DNA from: Cudoniella acicularis
Lineage: Eukaryota > Ascomycota > Leotiomycetes > Helotiales > Helotiaceae
Length of the DNA: 46,382 nucleotides
Reading direction: 5' to 3'
NCBI GenBank assembly: GCA_013054445.1
Contig: JAAMPI010000271.1
Span: 1-46,382, forward strand
The notes under the pieces are model-generated. The model saw only the letters and a program-made list of their open reading frames with translations, was not told where the DNA came from and searched no databases. The translations under genes and the position numbers were made by a program. Of this stretch, positions 1-9,813 are shown one piece after another; within the stretch, counting starts at the first letter, position 1, and the number at the start of each line of letters is the position of its first letter.

Positions 1-867
1 AATGGTTGACTTACGCCGGGACAGGCGACGAGATAGCCGAGGGCTGTTCTCCATTGCTTACCGGCAAGCATGGTAGGTTGGTCGAAGGTGCTAGTGCTGG
101 CAAGGACGATGATCTGAATCGTAGAAGTCGCACCGTGCCGAAGGTCAGCCATTCCGAGGATGATGTTCGGTACCTAGTTGAGCCACTGGAGATTGGGAAA
201 GAAAAGATGGCGAAAGTTATCGGTGCCGGTTCAGGGCGGCATGATAAAACCTTTGTGGTCGTCGTCTAGAAGCCTAATGAACACCGGTGCTTTGTGACGA
301 GCGTCAGGCGTCAGTCACGAAGTATATATATATGGATCGGAATTTCTCTACACGGTTTCTGGCGTCAGCAATGATTTCGGTAAATGTTGGAGAGGGCTAT
401 GGTGTTGGGGGCCGTTTCCTACGCGTTTCAAGAGGCAGACCTGTGGTCTTACTGACTTCCGAAGCAATCAGTAAAGTAGAGCAACGCGTGAGTTAATAAA
501 TTTGATACGGCTCCACGCCGTCGACGAAGGATCACGAAGCGATCATGGCCATTCACCCGTGTAGAGTCTAGGGAAGGGACTGACGAAAATATATCTTCCA
601 CCGGAAATTCCAACATGCGCAGCGAAAGACCTAGGCATATTTCGAGTAAGACGATAAGACCAACAACCAACAGGATTCGGAAAGGATTCGAGCAGGATAT
701 TTCTCACGACTTTATGCTATGGAGATGAGAGGTTAACGAGATGAAAATCATATATGAATAGCTTGTAGTACGTCCATCTTTTCGCACCTACTACCTAGGT
801 ACCCACTGCCAACCTCATTTTTCATTTTCCCGAGTCTTTTAGAGGCCAGCACCAGTAATCGACTGAC
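1..867. other. No recognisable gene
   Basis: Several short open frames exist but none resembles a known protein and none has a convincing start or splice context. A run of TA repeats lies near 325-333. I see no RNA gene or repeat family here. The stretch could hold the edge of a gene outside the window, which I cannot judge. Confidence 0.4.
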
Positions 868-1640
868 ATGAAGCACCTTTACCCTCCGCTCTTTAGGGTG
901 GCCGGGGCCGTTCTTTTGCAGCTTCTGTCTGTTTTGATACTGCCTCTGCCCACTGCCGCGGCGCCGCCTGAGGAGCCTCCGAAGTTTAACGCCGAAACGC
1001 TCTTCGCATATATCGATGAGAGCTGCTGGGACCCCCCCCCCCGACCCGACGACGGTGCGCACTCTCAAGAAGGGCATCAACGAGGGCGGCGAGGACATGA
1101 ACAGCCTGGTCCGCGCGGCTCTGCAGCACGGCTTTGACTTCGACCTCTTCGATGCCGAAGGCGGCCGCGCAGGCAGAACGTACACGGCCTACTTCGGGCA
1201 GACACCCGGGGCCACGCCGCTGGACGGCGCCAACACGATCCGCAACCTGTTCCTCCAGCTCGGCGACAAGATGCCCCACAACAAATACGGGCTCTACTGC
1301 GACGGATCCGCCTTTGAATGGCTCCTCTCGTGGCCGGTGGAAGGGCGAGTTCTTCGTGACGACCAACAGGGAGACGGGCCGGTGGTACGTCAAACCAAAC
1401 CGACGCGTGCCAGGCAATTCCAACATCTATATCAAAGGCTCGTCCAGCAAAAGCGAGCTCATCGGCGAGGATTTCTGCACCACGAGGGACCCCGCGACCG
1501 GCGACGTAAAGGAGGACACCGGCGTGGCGGTCGCGGGGTGGCCGTTCGTGGTCGTAGAGGTACTAGGGCGGCTCGCGGATCAGAGGGAGGACGACGCTAC
1601 CCTTCTTATAATAGGGCACGAAGAGGCCGTCCGTAGACCC
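868..1640 (+). pseudogene. Frameshifted secreted protein, possibly metallo-endopeptidase-like
   Basis: The frame from ATG 868 begins with a clear signal peptide (MKHLYPPLFRVAGAVLL, then a hydrophobic stretch ending in TAAAPP). Coding sense jumps to the next frame at an 11-C homopolymer (1032-1042) and continues through LRKG-like helical sequence to YGLYCDGSAFEW, then jumps again near 1325-1340 to KGEFFVTTNRETGRWYVKP and decays after about 1560. Codon use is GC-rich, unlike the AT-rich DNA downstream. The layout (signal peptide, acidic N-terminus, YCD/FVTTNRET block) resembles secreted fungal proteins that carry an aspzincin-like domain further on, but no HExxH is present here, so the catalytic half would be lost. 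The first shift may be a homopolymer sequencing error; the second has no such excuse. I am sure of the signal peptide and the shifts, unsure of the family. Confidence 0.55.
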
Positions 1641-2275
1641 GAAGTACAGGGCGGTACAGGCGGTACAGCGAGCGGTAAGTGGCCCAAGAGTGTGCAGAGG
1701 AGCTAGACGGAGGCGGGAGAGGAAGCCCAAGGATCGGACGATCGGGGGGTCGACTGGTCCCTATCCTCGAAGATGACGACGGACGGTTCGCGGACGCGAC
1801 GGCGACGCCGTGGAGTAGGCTCGTCCGTAGACACGTCTGTGAGGGCCCGTCGACGCTGTGGAGCTAGGAGAGCATTAGGATCGAGTTCTTGTAAGGGAGG
1901 GCATCGCGGGGCACGCTGAGCACGCGCACGATCCTAGAGACAGGTTAGCACGCGTCTTGGGGTAAACAAATAAATACAGATAGTACAGGTAATACAGGTC
2001 TTACGGATCACATTAGCTAGCCCGCGAGGAAAGACCGAGAGAGAGAGATACTGCTTACACGTCCCACAGCGGCGGAGAGGGTCCATGTGAGCTAGAGAGT
2101 AAGAAAAGAGATAGGAGAGGGGAGCGGAGACGGTTTTTAGCGGTCGACACGTGATCCTCGCTTACAATTTTTCGGGGGTCCACCTCGGCCCAAATTACAA
2201 TATAGTAGAAGAAGAAGATATAGATATAGATATAGATATAGCCTAATTAAGTGTAAGGATAACAAGACTCGATTT
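1641..2275. other. Gene-free stretch
   Basis: No coding signal that I can follow. It contains AC/AG-rich simple sequence (1960-2050) and a GATATA microsatellite at 2215-2241. The last 100 bases could be the decayed 5' end of the HET pseudogene that follows. Confidence 0.4.
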
Positions 2276-2946
2276 GCTATACTTTCGCATATATAGGGAG
2301 TAGAAGAGGTCATATACAGAGACTTGATAGATAGGACCAGCAAGAGCAAGGCTAGCTATGACTAGATCCGGTTCTGCGCGGAACAGGCCGCTAACGATAG
2401 CCTATAATACTTCTGGGTAGACACCTATTATACCGGTAAGTCAAGTAGTACTGAGCTTCAGGAGGCTATCAGCTTAATGTTTCGCTGGTACCAGAATACG
2501 GATAAATACTATATCTATCTATTAGATGTTTCGATAAAGAAGCGGAAAGTAAGCGATCGATTATCCGAGAATACTTGGGAATCGGCTTTCCGATTAAGCA
2601 GATTGTTTACTCGGGGTTGGACCCTTCAAGAGCTTCTTACCCCAAGATTAGTTGAATTTTTCTCCTGCGAACGCGAGCGACTAGGTAATAAGAGCACTCT
2701 AGAGTAACGAATCCACGAGATAACGAGAATTCCGATCATAGCGCTTCGAGGAACCACTCTATCTTAGTTCGACGTCGATGACCAATTATCGTGGACAAAA
2801 AACTCGTTCTTAACAGTCTCCGGTCCGCGAAAACGCCGCGTTCGACTCCCACGACGAAGAACATAATGCCAGACGCTATAAAGGCACTCGAGTGGGACTG
2901 CTTCGACAGATAGATGCCTGGGCTAGTGATCTCGGCAGCGAATATA
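2276..2946 (+). pseudogene. HET-NACHT type incompatibility gene remnant (RIP-degraded)
   Basis: One frame from 2276 reads as a HET domain of the HET-E/NACHT class: AILSH..G, then RFCAEQAA, YFWVDT, STELQEAI, FRWYQNTDKYYIYL, WESAFR, FTRGWTLQELL, VEFFS and IHEITRIP. It carries five in-frame stops at 2294, 2363, 2405, 2705 and 2765, each explainable as CAG, CAA or TGG changed by C-to-T (either strand). Cysteines and glycines expected in the HET motif are also replaced in the same direction. After a deletion the text resumes near 2846 with EEHNARRYKGTR and QIDAW, the linker that precedes the NACHT P-loop in such proteins. The P-loop itself is absent because a TA-targeting transposon begins at 2949. 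Not functional. Confidence 0.8.
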
Positions 2947-2948
2947 TA

Positions 2949-3316
2949 AGTCCGTGCCCCCCTATTTCGCCCACCTCGCTTAGCACACCGCTACTCCTAA
3001 CCCCCTTACTTTAAATAATTATATCTTTATAACGCCTTATTTAATTTCCTTTAAATTTTCGTTATTTTTTGTTTTGATCATAAAGAACAAATATATAGAA
3101 GAAGACGTGATACGAGCGCTTGAATTAATCGCAAATAGCTATACGAAACGCTAGTCGAGATTATAGGGTTCCGAGGTCTACACTTTAGAGTCGTATTAAA
3201 GGCCACGAATCGTATCAAGAAGCAGCTATATATCTTTAAAAGCTTTCCCCGGTTTAGGAAAAACGTTTAACCGACTAGGTACTAGTCTAGGAGAGCCTAG
3301 GTCTTTGCCCTACTCA
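2949..3316 (+). mobile_element. Fot1/pogo-like DNA transposon, 5' end with transposase N-terminus
   Basis: The left end AGTCCGTGCCCCCC at 2949 follows a TA dinucleotide (2947-2948). The same end (AGTCTGTGCCCCCC) with TA occurs inverted at 38494-38507, which defines the terminal repeat. From about 3100 the sequence encodes a broken transposase DNA-binding region: EEDVIRALELIANSYTKR, then in a shifted frame VPRSTL, SRIKGHESYQEAA and ESLGLCPTHKL, the helix-turn-helix and CENP-B-like start of Fot1/pogo transposases. Stops at CAA, CAG and TGG positions indicate RIP. The element inserted into the HET-NACHT remnant and is itself interrupted by the palindromic element at 3317; no right end is visible downstream. 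Confidence 0.7.
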
Positions 3317-3536
3317 TAAGCTGCGTGATGGGTAGTGGGTAGTACCCATTACCCGCGGGTGGGTATAATTTCTCTTACTCCTATATGGGTACCCGCAGGT
3401 ACCCGTATACATAAATATTANATAAATTTATGTAATATTTATATATACGGGTACCCGCGGGTACCCATATAGGAGTAAGAGAAACTATACCTACCCGCGG
3501 GTAATGGGTACTACCCACTACCCATCACGCAGCCTA
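3317..3536. repeat. MITE-like palindromic element
   Basis: Two arms of about 100 bases are near-perfect inverted repeats: the left arm starts TAAGCTGCGTGATGGGTAGT at 3317 and the right arm ends with its complement at 3536. Inside are nested palindromes such as GGGTACCCGCGGGTACCC. The few mismatches between arms are mainly transitions. The loop contains one N at 3421, probably because the hairpin could not be resolved in the assembly. I found no convincing target duplication. The GGGTA-rich ends recall hAT-derived MITEs, but that is only resemblance. Confidence 0.7.
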
Positions 3537-3792
3537 ACTAGAGCCCAGGGACACGAACGTTGTTAATTAGAACGCTATATATGCAGAATTTATAACTTCA
3601 AACTTTAATGCGACACTAGATCGATGTCTTTATATAGGTATTAGAAGCTTTTTTAAAGGTTGTACCTAATTTTAGGAGTGGCCTGAGGTAAATTTGATGG
3701 AATTTGGAAATTTGGCAAGGTTTTAAGGCTCGGGTCATCAACGTTACTTTCAAGTTTATAAGAAAATTATTGTATTCAATCCTAGGGTTTAT
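3537..3792. other. 3' flank of HET gene, possible transposon debris
   Basis: AT-rich stretch of 256 bases without a recognisable frame. It may be the far side of the interrupted Fot1-like element, but I could not match it to transposase sequence or find the right terminal repeat. Confidence 0.35.
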
Positions 3793-5926
3793 TTAAACAA
3801 GTCTAATCCTCTCGGGTATAGGAAGTTTAAATGGATTAGGTAGTACTCGCCAGGTAGCTGAAAATTCATCCCCTTGGAGTCGCTTCAAACTTTCGGGGGC
3901 ATTCATCATCTGGAAGTCGGCCCTTAGACTTCCAACCCTTTCATAAGAGATGAATGGCGGTTCGGGCGCTGCGTCGATACGCCGAACGACAATCCCGTGA
4001 CTCGACAACAGCCATATTCCCAGGTCCCACTTGTAGATGGCAACTCTTGCAAGCTCGGCATAAAGTAGATCCGATGCCGGAGCCAGAGGGGAAATATCAG
4101 GGGAAAAATCCATCACCGAGCCGCTCTCATGTCCTAGGATTGTCAAACTAGGTTCATTTTCACCCGTTCGAGGTGCCATTTCGACCGAAACCACGGGGCA
4201 TCTAAGATCCACATAGCCCTTGATGGAAAGGTGGCCGGAATCCTCCACGTGGACATCGCATTCTTTCGCCAGATCTATGACATGGCACTCCTCTTCGTCA
4301 GCGACCAACACCTGCTCGCACACCTCTCCATCCACGGCGCCCCACGACCACGAAGGCACACAACGGTCGGTGGGTCTCTGGCTTGGGCTATTCTTCCGGG
4401 ACCAGAGAAGGTCCAACGGCAGATGGTCTTTCCACAGTCCAGCAAGATACAGCGGCCCCCCAGACTCCCCCTGGATGGATCTGGCAATGCCCGATATGGC
4501 AACCAGGCGGTCCGTCGCCACCGTCATTCCGGCGCTGGTGTACTTGCGGACGAGCTTGAACCAGCACCTGTGCAGCTCGAGCCGGCGATTCGGCTCGATC
4601 GGCGTCGTCGTCGTATAGTCGTTGCACCGGAGCGTATTGAAAGCAGCGCGGTAGCCAGCGACTGAGTCGTCCTGCGACGCGACAACACAGTCGGAGCTGT
4701 AGAGACTCGACTTTCTGATAACCCTACGAGCGCCGGCAAGGGTCCCGAGCCTCGATGGCCACTTCGACTTGCTCTGCGAGTCGACCAAGTACTTAGTTCC
4801 CGCGCGCAGCACTTCGGACGCGGAATGCGTGCTGCATTCGAAGAACAGCGATTTGGCGGTGAAATGCACAATCCGTCGCGAGAGGAGTCTTTCTTGAAAG
4901 GGCCAGGCCCGCCTGCTCAGCGGGCTATAGTCGACTTCACTCACGAAAGGGTTGGGTATATTGTCGGTCCTGACGGCCAATGCTTCTCGGCGGGAAAAAA
5001 GCAGATTGCAGGTGAACTGCAGAAGCGGATTCCGCAGTTGAAAGCAACCTCCATGCGCGTTGGCGGATCCGCATGCGGAAATAGTACAAAATGCATGGGC
5101 GTAGACCTTGGACATCTTCGCCGCTTCGCGCTCCCAGTCCTCATTGCAGCCTTGAATGATGCAGAGGGAATCGATCCACACATATCCGACTCCGATCCGG
5201 CGGGTGAAGGAGATCGCGTCTTGGAAGTTTCGTGGTAATAAATCGTAATCGATGAGTTCGTGCCACGCATCGATATTGTGCAAGGTGAGCTTGGTGTTGA
5301 TGCCTGTGCCCCAGCAATGGCTAAGGGCGAGATAGCTGACATCGCTTGCCCCATCCGTATGGGTGTAAAGCCGGATGTTCGCGTCACTCTCACCAACGTA
5401 GACCAGTCTAGTGGGTACAAATGATTGAGATGGCCCTGGGCCTGGGCCGCAGTGAGAACTATGTCCTTGAACGCATCCCTGGATCCAATCTTTAGCAAGC
5501 GAAATGCATTCGTCAGACCCGGTCCAGAGTGGGAGGTTTATCGTTGGACTCTCCTCTTGTAGAGACTCTAGAAAAATCCGTCAGCAGAGGTTCTTTCGAT
5601 AGTAAGTACAGAACCCCAACGCTACCTTTGCTGATTTTGAACTTGTTGCATAGTTTGTTTTCGCCGGAATATAACTCCATGTAGCGGCAGCGATTATCAT
5701 ACCAAAGGGGATCGTTACTGTCTTCCCATAGCCTTAGCCTCAGCTCCAGCTGCACCGTCTGACATATTTGCCCGCCGTGGTGTACAAGATCCGCCCGGAC
5801 AGCTTCAGGCACCGATAACCAAAGGATATTGCATAAGTGGCAGAACTCTCTCGACGAATCCAAATTGAGGCCCCGGAGAGAAACGCGCCAATCGTGCCAT
5901 TCTTCACGGCGTACGAAGATGCCCAT
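3793..5926 (-). CDS. HET-domain (heterokaryon incompatibility) protein
   Basis: Putative fungal nonself-recognition protein. HET domains trigger incompatibility cell death after contact between unlike strains, by a mechanism still unclear. Exons: 5926-5626 and 5567-3793, with a 58-nt intron (donor GTAGCG, branch CTGAC, acceptor CTAG, phase 1). Visible in order: an N-terminal REFCHLCNILW block, ECISLAKDWIQGC followed by H and C, then PTRLVYVG, the HET core YLALSHCWG (about residue 180), YVWIDSLCIIQ, DWEREAAKMSKVYAHA, and RAWPFQERLLSRR. A long variable C-terminus ends at FKLPIPERIRLV. The frame is open with no RIP stops, so it looks intact. Start: ATG 5926 gives 691 aa. The same frame is open further upstream to ATG 6196 and beyond, into the last exon of the transporter at 6214; see the fusion finding. 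Codon use is ordinary, unlike the flanking remnants. Confidence 0.85.
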
Positions 5927-6036
5927 TGACCCAGCGAGCAATCCGGACTGGCCAACCACGCCCAGGCAATCGCCGCAGAGCCTGCTAGTAGTCCTACGGC
6001 TAAACCGTAGGTCGTCATCGGATTGCGGCTTCTCAC

Positions 6037-9000
6037 CTCCCCGTGGAAGCTCATTCAACGACTGCCAACCGAAGCGCCAGGGCTGAGTCGTCCATCGCTG
6101 CCAAAGGTAACGGAATGGAGGGGTCTTATATATGAAGATTTTGAAAATTTCGACTAGCGGACCATAAAAGGGGCCCGCCCGGAATACGCTGTCCATTTCT
6201 TCCAAAGAAATAGCCTATTTTGCCGCGGTTTAGCTGTTTACCAAATGTGATGATATGGGGCAGTCCTTACATTGTCTATATCTGGCATGAAAGCCCAGAC
6301 CTGCGTTGAAATTAGATTGGATTTCGGGAAATATCATGGTTCTACCTACCAGGCAAAAGCCCCAAAAAAGTTCAACCCTCTGTAATCGTTGTCAAATTAG
6401 TTAATCTCATCAAAAATTTAAGATGAAACAAAACCCACGCAAAAAGCCCAAAAAGATTAGAGTACCCCCACAAGAAGCCATAAGGGACAAGCAACGTCAA
6501 AAAACCAGCCCCTGATATGGGGTTAATCCATTGAGTTTTTCAACGCTAGACTCTTAAGCTCACCCAGAAAATTCCAAAATACGGCCCAAGACATGCCAAT
6601 ATCTGCTCATGTGTTAGAGCGCCGAATCAAAGCAACGGAAAGACTAGAACGTACCCCGAAAGCCCTCCGGCCAAATCTCCAAAGAGTACACGAATGGGAT
6701 AGTGCCCGCGCCAGGCGAATACGTTAGCGTGAACAGCAGTATGCACACCGTTATCACGGGTAGCTTGGCAGGGTTGTCTTGTGGCAATTTAAACAGCAAT
6801 GCGATTACGGGCAATATGATCGCTCCTCCAAGGAGAGAGGAAAGGAGCAGAGTCCTTCGGCCGCCCCTCAAGCGACCCCAGAAGGTGCGGCTTTTCCCTT
6901 CTACACCTTCCTGAAAGTATTCTTCCTCGAACTCGGGTGCTTTTTCAATAAGAAAGTATGATATCGTTGAAAACACGGCGTTGGCTGCTCCGAAGCCAAT
7001 TGAAAGTCCGAGGCTCTCTGTTCCGCTATTTCCATGTCGGAGATTCGAAGTGCTGAAAAATATAGTGGCAAAGAACGCAAGGATGCTGCGGTAGAGTCAG
7101 CAAGGCCCCTCGAAGGCTCGGCTTGAATAAGGTACTTAATCCCCGAGAGCTGCCTGTCAAGGACCCATATAGTTAGCTGAGCCGGCGAATTTCGGCAGAT
7201 AGCGCTTTAGAAGGACAACAAATAAAGGCTCAGGGGGGATTCTCACTGCGAGAGCATCTTGAGGGCGAGTATTAGCTCAGAAATATACAAGGGGAGTCAA
7301 GACTTACAACTATCATAGACGAAATAGCCATACGCCTATTCCTTTAACTAGTCAGCCAGGGGGTTCAGTTATTAAATTCCAATAAATACCTACGACTGGC
7401 GGGTGAAGATTTCCAAAAGCCGATCACCATAAGGTAGGCGTGGGTAATATTGGGAAGGGTCTACTGGGTACTGTCCCAAGATAGATCGTTCAACCTGTGG
7501 ATGCCACATTAAAGGCTTATAAACGATACTTGGTGCCCAGTAAACACGAACCTGAATCTGAAAGTGGAGGTAACATAACTCTTCTGCAGCCAGAAGTCGT
7601 TCTTTACGAAGTCTGACAAGTGTTTCGAATGCCTGGGCGGAACGGGTTAGCGGCGAATTGAACAGGAGCTTAGCACAGTGGGTTTTACTTCTACATATTT
7701 GCCCTGGGTAACAAGCCACCGGGGACTCCTATAATGGCCTGGTTAGATAAATTTCCAGTAGCAGCTGCAAATATGTCAGGCTTACTCGCAGCAGACCCAA
7801 GTTATTAAAAACAGAATCAGGGCTGGGATTGCGCCACTAAGGACTTGATTCCGCCAGTTATCCCGAAATATATACCTACAGAAATGTTACTTTAGTTTTA
7901 TAAAAAGCACAGAAGAGGAAAATACGCTGCGATACTACCTGCAAATATCCCCATTGCTGGCAGTGAGTTAGCTATTGTACAATAGATTTATGAAAGCTGC
8001 TACTTGCCAGTGAATAATTGCCAAGAAACAAGAAGCTTGCCTACTCAAACTTGTTGGTAAATCAACGATAGATTAGAATGAAAACTGGATACCTCTCTTA
8101 GCCGGTGGCAATACTTCCAATTGCCAGGTGAGGACAATCGATGCTTGGGCTCCAATCCCTATCTATGTTCCAAATGTGTTAGTTTTCTGCAAATTTGCCC
8201 AGCAAAGATTGAACTAACACCGAGAATTATGCGAGTGACCAGATAACCTTGCCTAAGGCGCCGTATTAGAGATTAAGACTTCACCATGATTTAGCATTAG
8301 AGACGGAATCACCAAGTTGTAGTCCGAGATCCTGCAATCATCGCCGCCATACTAAAATTGGAATTAGCGCCTGTCGTTGAATTCTGGCAACCACTGCTTT
8401 GAACTTACGTAAATAGTGCTGCAATAAAAACTACACCACGCCTAGAATTGCCCTTGTTAGCACACTGCTCGGTTGATACTAGCATCATCATATTTTGACA
8501 CAATTTGTTAACGTTATCAAGGTAGCTGGACGATGTACCTGCTGAAACGTTTCGACTCGCAAATTCGATTGATAAGGATAGTACCAAGGAATGCTGCCGA
8601 GAACCATGGGACGGCTTAATGGAAATTAGCGGGAGCGCAATATGATTTCCATAGAGCAAAACGTAATCTTACCATTGACCAAACCGAACGTCCATACGTC
8701 CTTCCCGGTTCCACTCTTATTGATATCGACTTGAAAGTCACGAGGCCACCCTGCTCAATCTTAGCTCACACACCTCTTAGCTCACACACTTCTTCAGGTC
8801 TTCACAAGGTAACAGCTATAACCCACCGAGGTTGCCGTTCGCCACCTGAACCCAACCTAGGGCGATATTAGCCCACAGGATATCCCCACGTTTTAAAGAG
8901 TGAGGGATATAACTGACCTTGTGTAAAGGATGCCATCCAGCATCCCACCTAAAAGAAAAGGGCTGTATTTTAGCGGAGAGCTCGTAAAAGATGCCTCATG

Positions 9001-9478
9001 TTCCATTCAAGGGCCAGTGTGATCTCACCAATGTCACAAGGAGGTCCTTTGGCTCTTTCCAGAACGCATTGGAGTATTGGATTTCCAAAGATCTCCATTC
9101 TTTTAACGATAGAAAGTTATCCTGTTCACTGAGACTCAAATTCTCCTCATCCTCCTCATCCTCCCCATCCTCCCTATCCGGAAGAAAGTGATAACCATAA
9201 TCTGTATCATAAGCATTATGAAATACCGCGCTAAGAGGCTAGCGAATAGGTGCACTCACTCCTTGCTAGATATGCACCTTTTAGTAACTCTTTGAAGGTT
9301 ACAGAGCCCCTCCCTTGGAACATTTCGACATATAGACGCTCCGTACAGGCCCGAATGGATGCTCCATCGAGATACGACACAGGGTTGTCCAACTAGACTG
9401 TGTTAGTAAGTGCTATCGAAACGGCAGTGTGACTACCAAGCGGGCTTGCGGCGCTGCGGCTTCGGGGTCAAAAGCCAT
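6037..9478 (-). CDS. MFS sugar transporter with about 26 exons
   Basis: Twelve-helix plasma-membrane sugar permease (sugar porter family). Exons by hand: 9478-9437, 9392-9260, 9201-9029, 8948-8918, 8856-8827, 8750-8673, 8614-8539, 8441-8409, 8351-8313, 8252-8221, 8158-8093, 8040-8008, 7956-7926, 7875-7786, 7728-7689, 7632-7552, 7494-7394, 7341-7308, 7257-7247, 7153-7136, 7085-6655, 6602-6564, 6511-6439, 6379-6350, 6300-6271, 6214 to about 6037. Every junction but 6350/6300 keeps frame. Family motifs appear across junctions: FSRRGVVFIAALF, RIILGIGAQASIV, AKRGKLLVSWQLFTAMGIF, WRNQVLSGAIPAL, CESPRWLVTQGKYVE, MLSQQLSGINILAF, GGRRTLLL, TYSPGAGTIPFVYSLEIWP, GMSWAVFWNFLGAG, ISLEEMDSVF. Intron 8007-7957 is GC-AG. 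One-base phase error at exon 24/25 (near a T6 run) would stop translation before the last exon, so the gene may be freshly broken or misread. The 3' end is uncertain because the frame runs on into the HET gene. Confidence 0.75.
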
Positions 9479-9813
9479 GGAAAGTGTTGGTTGCAACAAA
9501 ATCACGACGTATATCGCACACGGTACCGAGACCAGATTACAGAAAAATGGAAGGGAAATGCACTGCATTTAATTCTGCACGATAGCTCAATTTCTTTTGC
9601 TCCCGTGCCCTTGCCGGGGCTGAAGAGGAACGTGGTAACACTGTGCCAATGACCGTCCCATCCGATCCAAGCCCACCCGCTAAAAGCCAATAAAAAATCT
9701 CAGCTCGCCAGCTTTGGCGCGAAGTTGGACGCACGCCGACAGCCCCTCGGAGGAACCCGAATCCAATAAGGCGAGTCTATATATCTGCTCAGGCCGCACT
9801 CTTGTTGCACCCG
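9479..9813 (-). promoter_or_regulatory. Upstream region of the transporter gene
   Basis: This 335-base stretch lies between the transporter ATG (9478, context CCATGG) and the AT-rich transposon that starts at 9814. It is of normal base composition and contains no gene I can support. A TATATATC run at 9778-9785 is too far to call. The nearby transposon end could act on this promoter, which is inference only. Confidence 0.35.

Noticed and set aside
6..269. 87-codon open frame at the left edge
   Set aside because: No protein family resemblance, no splice or start context, and ordinary chance length.
4220..4665. Two overlapping plus-strand frames inside the HET gene
   Set aside because: They are shadows of a conserved, motif-bearing minus-strand exon.
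5740..6054. Minus-strand frame with a TM-like Ala/Leu-rich stretch
   Set aside because: It overlaps the HET N-terminal exon out of frame. It could only be real as an alternative transporter 3' end, for which I have no support.
7390..7719. 109-codon frame as a separate gene
   Set aside because: Its first third is in the wrong frame; splicing at 7689/7632 and 7552/7494 fits the transporter motifs instead.
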